From NCBI RefSeq assembly GCF_016901225.1, contig NZ_JAFEUL010000012.1:1-64000 (forward strand): a stretch of DNA of 64,000 nucleotides. Direction: 5' to 3'. The stretch is from Actibacterium sp. 188UL27-1 (GTDB lineage: Bacteria > Pseudomonadota > Alphaproteobacteria > Rhodobacterales > Rhodobacteraceae). Below the pieces are notes generated by a model that saw only the letters and a list, made by a program, of their open reading frames with translations, made no database searches and was not told where the DNA came from. The position numbers and the translations under genes are program-made. Within the stretch, counting starts at the first letter, position 1, and every line of letters begins with the position of its first letter. Shown one piece after another: positions 15,985-25,600 of the stretch.

Positions 15985-15986
15985 GT

Positions 15987-18764
15987 CTAATCCCCATCAA
16001 AGATTGTTTTGGTTCCTTTAGGAACAGGGGAGGACAGAGATGGAAATGCGGGCTGGGCCTCAACCGGGGCCCAACTTTTTTCGATGCGGACTTTTAGATC
16101 GAACCAGGCAGCCTGGCCGGTAACCGGGTCGGAATTGGCCCAACGTAGGCCGTCGCCTTTGGCAGGCAGCAGTTCGTGGATCAGGTGGTTTAGGAGGAAG
16201 CCCTTGGTGGCCTCAGGCGCCTTTTCATCGAGCGCCCAGGCGCCCTTGCGTTTACCGATGGCGTTCCAGGTCCAGACGGTGTTTTCATTCAGCGCGGCCA
16301 TATGGGCGACAGGCACGGTGATTTCCCCGTGCGGGGACATGACGCGCGCCCAATCGCCTTCGGCAAAGCCGTTTTCCTCCCAGATCTTGGTCGGGACATA
16401 GAGCGGGTTCATCCCGTGGATCTGACGCAACCAGGCATTTTGCGTCCCCCAGGAGTGATACATCGCCATGGGCCGCTGGGTCAGGGCGGTTACGGGGTAG
16501 TCGTCGCCCTTGTTGTCATCGGCGGGGTCCCACCAGATGGGCAGCGGGTCGAGCTTTTCGATGATCTGGGCGCGCAGGTGATCCGGCGGTTGGCGGTCGC
16601 CGTGCCCCTCGGCTGCGCGCTGGAATTTGCGCATTGGCTCGACATAAAGGTTGAAGAGGTAGGGTTGCGGGCTGTCATAAATGCCCATGCCAACGGCCCA
16701 ATCCTGGTATGCAGTGTTCCAGGGTTTATAGAATTGTGCCTCTTCAGGGATGTGGTTGACCCAGAAACCGCCATTGTCGATGTATTTCTGGATCTGCTGT
16801 TGGTTTACGTCGCCGCGCCCCGATTGGTCGCCGTTTTCGCCGCGGAACCCGGCCAGGGGGCCGATCCCGGGCTTGCGCTGGTGGTTGACGATGTAATCGG
16901 CGTAATCGGTGTATTTCGCGCTGCCGTCTTCGTTGGTGAAGTTCGGTAGTTTGAGTTTGTTGGCCAGTTGGACCAGCACCGTTTGGAAACCACGGACGTC
17001 GCGGTCAGGTTCGATCACCGGCCAGCGGATGGCATCGGCGGCGGCCTCGGCCTCACAGATCGGGCGGTCGAGCAGGCTGATGCAATCGTGCCGTTCCAGG
17101 TAGGTGGTGTCAGGCAGGATCAGGTCGGCATAGGCCACCATTTCCGAGCTATAGGCATCGGAATAGATGATATGGGGGATGACATAGTCGCCATTGTCGT
17201 CCGTGTCGGTGAGCATCTCCATGACGCCGCCGGTGTTCATGGAGGAGTTCCAAGACATGTTTGCCATGTAAAGGAACAGGGTGTCGATCTTGTAGGGGTC
17301 GCCCGCATGGGCGTTCGAGATCACCATATGCATCAGCCCGTGCGCCGACATGGGGTTTTCCCAGGTGAAGGCCTTGTCGATTCGAGCGGGAGTGCCGTCG
17401 GGTTTCAGCGCCAGATCTTCTGGTCCGTGGACAAAGCCCAGATGGGGGCCGTCGAGCGGGCTGTCGGGCGTGACCTTGCAGTGCGGTTTGGGATGCGCCT
17501 CGGGCGGCTTGGGATAGGGTGGCTTGAAGCGGAAGCCGCCGGGGACCTCAACCGAGCCGAGCAGGATTTGCAGGACATGGAGCGCGCGGCAGGTTTGGAA
17601 TCCGTTGGCATGGGCGGAGATCCCGCGCATGGAGTGGAAACTGACAGGGCGGCCTGTCATCTTTTTGTGGCGTTCGCCACGGAAGTCGGTCCAAGGCTGG
17701 TCAAGCTCGATCGCCTCGTCAAAGGCGGTGCGGGCCAGTTCGGCGGCGATCTTGCGGATGCGGTCGGCGGGGATGCCGGTCCGGTCGGCCACGGCTTCGG
17801 GCGCGTAATCATCGCTGAGGTAGCGCTCGGCGATCTTGGCCATGACACTGTCGGGGCGGGAAAGGTCGGGCTGCACGCCTCTCTGGTCGAACGGGGTGAG
17901 TTTGCCGTCTTGCGCGCGGTCGGCGACCAGGATCTTACCATCGTTGTCGCGGACCAGCAGGCCGGTATCGGGGTCAATCAGCGCGGGCGCGTTGGTGTAT
18001 TGCGCCAGGTAGTGCAGATCGATCTTGCCGGCCTTGAGCAGACAGTGGACCAGCGACAGGATGAACAGGCCGTCGGTGCCCGGCGTGATGCCGACCCATT
18101 CATCGGCGACCGCGTTATAGCCCGTGCGGATCGGGTTGACGCCAATGACCTTGGCGCCGCGTTCCTTGAGCCGGCCCAGACCCATCTTGATCGGGTTGCT
18201 GTCATGGTCTTCGGCGACACCAAAGAGCATGAAAAGCTTGGTCCGTTCCCAATCGGGTTGGCCAAACTCCCAGAACGCGCCGCCCATCGTGTAGATCCCA
18301 GCGGCGGCCATGTTGACCGAACAGAACCCACCATGGGCCGCGTAGTTCGGCGTGCCAAAGCCCTGAGCCCAAAAGCTGGTAAAGCTTTGCGACTGATCGC
18401 GGCCGGTGAAAAAGGCGAGCTTTTCAGGATTATCCCTGCGAACAGGTTCAAGCCAGGAAGCGGCGAGGTCGAGTGCTTCATCCCACGTGATTTCCTCGAA
18501 TTCGCCGGAGCCACGGGGGCCCACGCGTTTCAAGGGCATGCGCAGGCGGGAAGGTGCATTGACCTGCATGATCCCGGCGCTGCCCTTGGCGCATAGGACG
18601 CCACGATTGACGGGGTGGTCGCGATTGCCCTCGATATAGGCAACCTTGCCGTCCTTCATATGGACGTTGATCCCACAACGGCAGGCGCACATGTAGCAGG
18701 TGGTTTTCCGGATCTCGTCCGACACTTTTGGAGATGTGTCGAGTACGGGTTGCACGGGGGCCAT
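15987..18764 (-). CDS. soeA: sulfite dehydrogenase molybdopterin subunit (SoeA type)
   Basis: A 925-residue bis-MGD oxidoreductase. Cys23, Cys26, Cys30 and Cys58 (TTCYMCACRCG, GVLCAKG) bind the 4Fe-4S cluster; GGFCSVNMAA places a likely Mo-ligand cysteine at 148. Motifs such as FFTGRDQSQSF and FGVAEDHDSNPIKMGLGR match my memory of SoeA, the cytoplasmic sulfite-oxidising enzyme of purple sulfur bacteria and roseobacters. The start at 18764 is preferred over 18854 because GGAGCG precedes it and the upstream extension is not conserved-looking; no twin-arginine signal is present. It begins the array that continues to soeB and soeC. Related tetrathionate, thiosulfate or DMSO reductases are less likely. 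Confidence 0.83.
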   Translation of the reverse strand: MAPVQPVLDTSPKVSDEIRKTTCYMCACRCGINVHMKDGKVAYIEGNRDHPVNRGVLCAKGSAGIMQVNAPSRLRMPLKRVGPRGSGEFEEITWDEALDLAASWLEPVRRDNPEKLAFFTGRDQSQSFTSFWAQGFGTPNYAAHGGFCSVNMAAAGIYTMGGAFWEFGQPDWERTKLFMLFGVAEDHDSNPIKMGLGRLKERGAKVIGVNPIRTGYNAVADEWVGITPGTDGLFILSLVHCLLKAGKIDLHYLAQYTNAPALIDPDTGLLVRDNDGKILVADRAQDGKLTPFDQRGVQPDLSRPDSVMAKIAERYLSDDYAPEAVADRTGIPADRIRKIAAELARTAFDEAIELDQPWTDFRGERHKKMTGRPVSFHSMRGISAHANGFQTCRALHVLQILLGSVEVPGGFRFKPPYPKPPEAHPKPHCKVTPDSPLDGPHLGFVHGPEDLALKPDGTPARIDKAFTWENPMSAHGLMHMVISNAHAGDPYKIDTLFLYMANMSWNSSMNTGGVMEMLTDTDDNGDYVIPHIIYSDAYSSEMVAYADLILPDTTYLERHDCISLLDRPICEAEAAADAIRWPVIEPDRDVRGFQTVLVQLANKLKLPNFTNEDGSAKYTDYADYIVNHQRKPGIGPLAGFRGENGDQSGRGDVNQQQIQKYIDNGGFWVNHIPEEAQFYKPWNTAYQDWAVGMGIYDSPQPYLFNLYVEPMRKFQRAAEGHGDRQPPDHLRAQIIEKLDPLPIWWDPADDNKGDDYPVTALTQRPMAMYHSWGTQNAWLRQIHGMNPLYVPTKIWEENGFAEGDWARVMSPHGEITVPVAHMAALNENTVWTWNAIGKRKGAWALDEKAPEATKGFLLNHLIHELLPAKGDGLRWANSDPVTGQAAWFDLKVRIEKSWAPVEAQPAFPSLSSPVPKGTKTIFDGD

Positions 18765-19094
18765 GGAGAGACGCTCCTGCTTGTAATTTTGTCGCCCGAG
18801 CGGGCATTTGACCGAGAGGCGATCCGGTTGTCGCCGTGCCCATTGGGCGGCCATAGGACCAGTTTAGCAAGCGCTATGTGGCCAAAACTGACAATTGGTC
18901 GCTAACACGTTGTTTTCAGATTTAAATAGTTCATGCGGACCCGTTCGCGTACCAAGTGCGATATCTTGGCCAGCAGTCTCAATAACCGACCAATCCGAGA
19001 ACAAAGTACCTGTTCGCTCACGTATCATTAGAAATGAGACCAAAAATACCAGTTGATGTTTTAATGAAATTACGGGTCTCAAATTTAACGATGG
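18765..19094. other. divergent intergenic region, 330 bases
   Basis: This gap separates soeA (leftward) from the ACT-domain gene (rightward) and should hold both promoters. The part around 18900-19090 is AT-rich. I see no gene, RNA or clear repeat. Confidence 0.6.
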
Positions 19095-19502
19095 ATGCTT
19101 GAAATGACTGTCGTGGTAGATCTGGAGCTGTTGGCGGAAACCTACGCGGTCACACGGCTGGATCCCAGCGGGCCACTGCCTGACTGGATCCACGGCCCGG
19201 GCCTGATCAACGTGACCCAAGCGGCGGACGAAACGTCAATTCTGTGCCAAGCGGATCGAGTGCCGGACGGGGTGGAGACATCGCCGGATTGGGTCGCGAT
19301 CAAGGTATCGACCAAGTTTGAGTTCGACGAAGCCGGCGTAGTGTTGTCTGTTGTGCGCCCGCTTTCGGAGAACGGGTTGGGGCTTTTCGTAATCTCGACC
19401 TTTTACCGCGACTATCTTTTGATCCAGGGCAAGGATCTTACGGCTGCGCGGAACCATCTGGCAAAGGCCGGGCATCGCTTTGTCGGGGATCAGGCGGATT
19501 AA
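19095..19502 (+). CDS. ACT-domain protein (CASTOR/DUF2241-like)
   Basis: The 135-residue protein has a two-lobe ACT-like layout: ETYAVTRLDPSGPLPDW, SILCQADRVPDG, then VVRPLSENGLGLFVISTFYRDYLLI and a final LAKAGH. These are the landmarks of small stand-alone ACT proteins related to the arginine sensor CASTOR, which bind amino acids. The regulated partner is unknown. Start codons at 19095 and 19104 are both possible. Its 3' end overlaps the convergent cyclase gene by 4 bases. Confidence 0.8.
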   Translation: MLEMTVVVDLELLAETYAVTRLDPSGPLPDWIHGPGLINVTQAADETSILCQADRVPDGVETSPDWVAIKVSTKFEFDEAGVVLSVVRPLSENGLGLFVISTFYRDYLLIQGKDLTAARNHLAKAGHRFVGDQAD

Positions 19503-22500
19503 GCCGCCAACAGGGCATCGATCCGGCGCATGAGGTGACCCAGTTGGTGCGTCGCGGCGATCCTGTGCGCCTCTGCCAATGCCGCGCTTTTTTCGGCGCC
19601 CTTGCGCATCAGCGCGGCTTCGCAGATCCGCAGGCGCGCATAAATGGCGCCCTCGGGACGACGGAACAGTTCACGGGCGGCGCGCAGATCCCGGCGTGCC
19701 ATGCGGCGCCCCGCCACCCGGATGCGAAGCGCCGTGAAGATATCGGCACGGGTCATGCGCGCGGGATTGACGACCGACCGGTCCGGTCGATCAGGGGCCG
19801 CGGGCAATGGGCGCAGAATGCCCGCGATGGTCATTGCAACCTCGGCCCGCAGGATCAGGACAAACTTGGCATAGGGCACATTGCTAACTGAGGCCACGTC
19901 ATGCACCAAGGCATCAAGCTGTTGCCAGCCAAGCGCCAGCCGTTTTGTCCGCAGGTTTGCCACGGCCTGTGTCATCCGATTGCCGTGGATCATGTTGTAA
20001 TCGGACAGGCGTTCAGCCTTTTCGATCAGATCCTCCATGACGTCGCGCAACTCGTCCGGATTGGGGCCCTGGGCCGTCGCGGCCCCGAGGATCGATAGGC
20101 AGACATAGCCATCCGCGGTGCCGGGAACAGCCAATGCCTGACCCTTGCGGGCCAGGTCCGCGCTTTTTTCGATCTCGTCACTGGTTTGCAGAACGATGGC
20201 CTCGGACCAGCAGGCATAGGAGCGGGCGCGCATATCGTCATTGGCATCAGCGAACCGCATCAGTTCCTGCCCCGCGAGGCGGGCGCGGCTGACATCACCC
20301 ATGGACCTGAAATGAGCTGACAAAAGGTAACGCGCCATCATCTCTAGCCGGTGATCCAGATTGTATCGGGCGTATTGGATCGTGGTCTGCGCCAGTTCCT
20401 GGATCGTATCGGGCTCTTCCCAATCGGTTTCTTCCAACACACGTATCAAGGCGGCACGGCACCAGCCGCCCCCGGATGTATCTGAACGGGCATCGCAGCG
20501 GGCGATCGCCTCTTCCAGGATCTGGCGGGCGCGGGTGTAATCGCGCACATGGGCCAAGGCCATGCCGAGCATGGCGATAACGCGATCCGCCTCGGCCACG
20601 GCCCCACTGGATTTGATGCGCGGCAAAAGCTCCTCACCCACATTGATGAGGCCACGGAAATCGCCCATGTCGTTCAAGGCCGTGACCCAGATGATGCACA
20701 TCTGATTGTGGGTATCGTCATCAATGATCGCGGGATCCCGACGTATGAAGTCCAGTGCGCGCGACAGGTCAGCATTGACCTGATCCAACGCGTAGACCCG
20801 GGCGTTGCGCATGGCGCTGGCGACCAGGTATTTCACGGCGCGCGCCGGGTCATCGGCACGGGTGAAATGATAGGCCAAGGCAGCGCTGAGATCCGTGTTC
20901 TGGGTGGTTTGCCACTCCACCATCGCCGCACCGATCTGTGCGTGGATCTGTTGGCGTTGCCCTTCCAAAAGGGCGTCATAGATCGCGTCGCGCAAGAGGG
21001 CATGGACAAACCGCCAGTCTTCGGAACCAGCGGTCGGGTCCTGTTCGATCAGGCCAGCCTCAACCCCCGATGACAGGACCTGCGCCACATCCTCTTCGGT
21101 CACCAGGCGGCCCAACAGGGCGGTGGCGAATTGCCGACCGATAGCGGCGGCATAGGACAGGGTCGTGCGCACCTCTTGCGACATCGCGTCGACCCGGCGC
21201 AGGATCAGTTGTGCGACGTTGCCCATGACCAGATCGGGCATATCGGCCGTCTCCAGCGTCAGACCGTCCGGTCGATCCTTGAGCAGGTCCCTGGCCGTCA
21301 GGAACCGCAGGATTTCCTCTGCAAAGAGCGGAACACCTTCGGCCTTTTCATAGAGAAAATCGTTGAGTTCGACAGACAGGTCGCGGTCCGACAGGTGGCG
21401 GGTGGCCAACACTTTGGTCTGATCGCGGGTCAAGGGTTCGAGCGGCAACCTTTGGACCGCACCATGGCCCATCCACACGGGCGCAAATTCCGGACGGTGG
21501 GTCAGGATCAGCGCCCAGGGCGTGTCCATCTGCTGGGGGCCGCTGCTGAAAAGGCTCCCCAAGAGGTTGGCCGACGCGCTGTCGAGCCAATGGGCATCTT
21601 CGATCACCACGATCGTTTCCTGCTGTTGAAAGAGCGCAGCCATGGTGGCGACGATGGCGTTGCGCAGGCGCACGAGGTCTTCACCCGCGGCAGGGCTGTC
21701 GCCCTCCCTGGAAAAGAGCAGCGACAGATCGGTGACGGGAACGCCTGACGGGATGGCTTGAGACAGCGCGGCGAGGGTTGCCACGCCATCCTCCTCGGAT
21801 GTCGTGCCGGCGGCGGCGCAAATCAGCTCGGCAAAGGGTTTATAGGGGATCTTGGCCGTGGCGGGATTGCATTGCCCCAGCAGGATCCGCGCGGCACTTT
21901 GGTTTTGAAAATCATGCAACAAGCGGGATTTGCCGATCCCCGGCGGGCCCGAAATGGCGGCGATGGTAGGTGCGGTGACATGCGCAAAGATCTGGGAGAG
22001 GCGGGCCATCTCAGCCTCCCGCCCGACCATGGGCACAAGGCCGCGGCGAGCCGTGGCATCGAACCGGGCACGGGTCTGGTGCAATCCGATCAACTGATAG
22101 ATCCGGGTCGGCTGGGCAAAGCCCTTCAACTTGCGTTCGCCCAGATCCGTCAGGTCCAGCCAGCCTTCGGCCTGGGCGGCGACAGCTTCGGAGATCAGGA
22201 TCTGCCCCGGTTCGGCCAGCGCCTCAAGCCGGGACGCCTCGTTGACCGGGGCGCCCATGATATTGAGGTCCATCTTCCCCTCCAGCCCCATGCGCCCCAT
22301 CACGACCATGCCGCCGGAAATGCCCACGCGAAATTCGGGCCGGACGCCAAACTGCTGGTCCAGCCGGTCACATTCGGCCACGAGTTGGCGTTGAAATTCC
22401 AGACTGGCCCGGCAGGCCTGCAACGCGGCATCCTCCAGCGCCTCGGGCGCCCCGAACGAGGCCAGAAGACTGTCACCGGCAAAGGTCAGGGGTTTTCCGC

Positions 22501-22657
22501 CATGCTGTTCGACGACGGAGACCGCAATTTCAATGACACGCGAAACCAGTTGGTAAGTCCGTTCGGACCCCAACGCCTCGGTCACAGCCGAAAAATTCGC
22601 CATGTCAGTGAAGAAGACTGCGGTCCATCGCCGTGTGCCTTCGGCCAGCTTGTTCAT
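19499..22657 (-). CDS. class III adenylate/guanylate cyclase fused to predicted ATPase and TPR region
   Basis: This 1052-residue signalling protein begins with a class III cyclase domain (residues about 10-190): FFTDMANFSAVTEALG provides the metal aspartate, LTFAGDSLLASFG the second one, and VNEASRLE the late motif. A STAND-like NTPase follows, with Walker A GPPGIGKSR near 240 and Walker B IVVIEDAHWLD near 350; the rest is helical, TPR-like repeat. Such proteins usually make cAMP in response to an unknown signal. It is the last gene of an operon with a metallophosphoesterase and a GMC/hydrolase fusion, 31 bases behind the latter. The ATG follows a GGGAGG sequence. Confidence 0.87.
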   Translation of the reverse strand: MNKLAEGTRRWTAVFFTDMANFSAVTEALGSERTYQLVSRVIEIAVSVVEQHGGKPLTFAGDSLLASFGAPEALEDAALQACRASLEFQRQLVAECDRLDQQFGVRPEFRVGISGGMVVMGRMGLEGKMDLNIMGAPVNEASRLEALAEPGQILISEAVAAQAEGWLDLTDLGERKLKGFAQPTRIYQLIGLHQTRARFDATARRGLVPMVGREAEMARLSQIFAHVTAPTIAAISGPPGIGKSRLLHDFQNQSAARILLGQCNPATAKIPYKPFAELICAAAGTTSEEDGVATLAALSQAIPSGVPVTDLSLLFSREGDSPAAGEDLVRLRNAIVATMAALFQQQETIVVIEDAHWLDSASANLLGSLFSSGPQQMDTPWALILTHRPEFAPVWMGHGAVQRLPLEPLTRDQTKVLATRHLSDRDLSVELNDFLYEKAEGVPLFAEEILRFLTARDLLKDRPDGLTLETADMPDLVMGNVAQLILRRVDAMSQEVRTTLSYAAAIGRQFATALLGRLVTEEDVAQVLSSGVEAGLIEQDPTAGSEDWRFVHALLRDAIYDALLEGQRQQIHAQIGAAMVEWQTTQNTDLSAALAYHFTRADDPARAVKYLVASAMRNARVYALDQVNADLSRALDFIRRDPAIIDDDTHNQMCIIWVTALNDMGDFRGLINVGEELLPRIKSSGAVAEADRVIAMLGMALAHVRDYTRARQILEEAIARCDARSDTSGGGWCRAALIRVLEETDWEEPDTIQELAQTTIQYARYNLDHRLEMMARYLLSAHFRSMGDVSRARLAGQELMRFADANDDMRARSYACWSEAIVLQTSDEIEKSADLARKGQALAVPGTADGYVCLSILGAATAQGPNPDELRDVMEDLIEKAERLSDYNMIHGNRMTQAVANLRTKRLALGWQQLDALVHDVASVSNVPYAKFVLILRAEVAMTIAGILRPLPAAPDRPDRSVVNPARMTRADIFTALRIRVAGRRMARRDLRAARELFRRPEGAIYARLRICEAALMRKGAEKSAALAEAHRIAATHQLGHLMRRIDALLAA

Positions 22658-22688
22658 GGGCCTCCCCTAAGGCCAGTGCGCGCGCAAA

Positions 22689-25600
22689 CTATCCGGGTTG
22701 TCGCCGTTTTTCCAGTCGCTCCAATAGGTAGGGGAAGATGTCGGTGTGGCTATTGCGCCCGACGAACAGGTCCATATGGCCATAATTGCGGAAAACATAG
22801 CGGGAGAACATATCCTTTGGCGCCTCTGGGTGGGTCTTTTGCAGCCAATGGAGCGTGCGCAGGGTGGTTTCGGGGTAGAAGATCTGGTTGCGGGAACCCG
22901 CGATAAAATCGATAGGCACGCGGATCTTTTCGGGTGTGGTCATGTAGGTATCGGCGCCGGTGACATCGACGGCGCGGCCCGCACGCATGATGGTAGCGAG
23001 TTGCAGAAACGGGGTCGAAGAGACCTCCCCAAACACCTGTCGGAGGGCGTTATGGGTGGCCTCGTTCAGTTGATCATGGACGTAGCTGGCGCCAAACACA
23101 CCGAAAACGCGGTGACAGACGGGATTGAGGCACGGCATTTCCCCCGGGAACGGGATGTTGAAGAGGAACGCGTCGATGGCCTTGTCGCGCTTGTAATTGG
23201 GGTCGGCCGGGTCATCGGTGGTGGTCATGCTGACCGTGGGCAGGCCGTTTTTCAGCAGTTCGGCTGTGGCGGGATCCAGGCCCAGCCGGTCGATCATGCC
23301 ATCCATGCTTTTGGGTGCGCCGTCTTTCAGGACGCTGGCCAGGTGCATGTCGGCCTTGGCGTAGTTGAGCCAGGAGGTAACGGGGTGGAGCGAGGTCTGG
23401 GACGAGATCACCGACCGCACGCCTGTCACACCCTTCAGCAGTGACATCAGCAGCGACATGGAACCCACGCAATGGGCGATGATCTGGACATCGTGGCCGG
23501 TTGCCTCGCGCACCATCCTGATCGCTGTGGGCCAATCCTTTTGCGCGACGTTATCGATGGTGAATGGCTGTTGGGTAGCTTTCAATACAGGGCTGCCGCG
23601 ATAGTCAAAAAGCCAGACGTCATAGCCTTGGGCGCACAGGTATTCCGTCAGGTTCACATCCGTTGTGTCCATGACATAGGACGCGGCCGTGACGCCAAAA
23701 CCGGGGGCGAGGATCACCGGGCCCTTGCTTCCGCCATTGTAGCGGGTCAGCGCCAGATCGACGCCAGCCTCTGGGCGTGGGATGTGGTGTTCAGGCTTGG
23801 GCGCGGGGTGTTTGCGCGTCAAAGGGTGAGTTTTGAGGTATTCCGTGCGCTTGGCATCGTCGGCGCCGGGATAGTCCTGCAAATAGGACAGGATGCCGCC
23901 ATAGCTGCGGAAAATCAGGTTGGCGAAAAGCGCGCCGAACCGCGCGACATAGCTTTGCCGGATCAGGTTGGCGAGCGCGGGGTGGCCAGCATGTGCCGCC
24001 TTGACCAGCATCAGCTTCATCAGATCGGCGCGCATTTCGGGGTCTTCCAGCTTGTCAGCCAGATGATCGCGGAACCAGCTCCACCCGAGTTTCAGACCAA
24101 GCGTGGTTTCATCGGGGGCATCGAACTCTTCCACCAGGGTCGAGCCCTGCTTGGCCAGGTCCTGCAGGCCAAGGGTCATCATTCCGCGCGCCACGACAGG
24201 CGCCGCGCGGCTGTCACCATCGTGGATATCAACGGCCAGGGTGGTGACATCGCCCCACCACGTGCTGCCGTGGCGTTTTTGCAGGGTCTTCTGACCGTGA
24301 AAGTAATAGCTGTGGCCAAAGAAACCGGATGAGATCTGCCCGGCATAGATCATATTCCAGCATTCGACCTTGCCATCGTTCGGTTTGAACAGCTCGAATG
24401 TGGCACCGTCTTGGATGGTGAACGGGCCTTTCAGGTAATCGCATTCGATCGTGCCGCTCAGGATCGCGGGATGGGTTTCATCCGCCAGCATCGCATCCAG
24501 TGAATCCGTAGCGATATGGAAATGGCCGGTGATTGCGTGGTCATCGCCCAAAGCCGCGCCATCGCGGGCGGCCACGGCATGGGCATCGCTGATCGGGTGC
24601 GCACGGTCGAGACCGCTGGGCGAGATGTGACCGCGCATCGTCTCGGAAAACGCCAGACCGGGGGAGAAATCGCCCATCGCGTCGCGTAGCACCTTGAGGG
24701 CTTGCCCGTAATTCTTGGCCGTGATGGCCCGTTCCAGATCCGTCAGGATTGGCATGAACTCGGCAATCACCGGCCCGACATTATGCTTGAGCTTGCCGTC
24801 GGTGAGCAAAAGGGCAAGGATAGCATCGCTGAGGATGTGTTTCAGGTCATCTTCAGGTGCCAGGACGGTGTCATAGGCGGCAATCACAGCGTCCCGGGCG
24901 GCACCAAAATCACCGGTATCAATGTCATGCTTGATCGTGGCGAGGATTGTGATGACCCCGGCCAGCATTTCGGCAGTCGTCTGGTCCGGCAGGGCCGGTG
25001 CGGCGGCGTCTTCGGCGATCTGGGTCGCGGCAGGCAGCGGTTTAAGGCTGTCATGGTCGATGCGCCATCCCTGCCGGTGGGCCAGCTTGTCCATCGCATG
25101 TTCGGTCAAGGCAGAGATCGTGAGCAACGGATTGACGCCCAGCGCGCCGGGGATCGTGGCACCATCGCAAACCATGAGCCCGTCATGGACCGGTTGGCCA
25201 TCGGCATCGCGATGGTCCCCTGCTGGGGCAAAAACCTGACCAAACGCGTTGACCACGCCCTGTTCGGGGCCGTCGCCCATGACGCAGCCACCGATGGGAT
25301 GGACGGTGATCAGCTTATCCCCGAACGGGTCGGTCCAGATCGGGTTTGGCATGAATTCAGCCCAGATCCCGTCGGCAGCCTGTTGCAGGATATTGTTGTC
25401 GCGCGCATAGGTTGGCTCGCGTCCGACATGGGGCCAGGTGACCCCGGCGCGACCCGTCCCGTGATCTAACGTAATTGTGCCGCTGCTGGTGTCATGGCTC
25501 ATCACCAGGTAGGTCTGGGTACGCGAAATCGGGCCCTTATAGGACCATTCGGTCAGATGGGTCGGGTCAGTCTGAACGGCGGCGCCGATATCCGCGGCAT

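Noticed and set aside
16968-18596. A 542-codon open frame antisense to soeA
   Set aside because: Same reason: the opposite strand has full molybdopterin enzyme motifs, and this frame lacks a plausible start signal and any domain.
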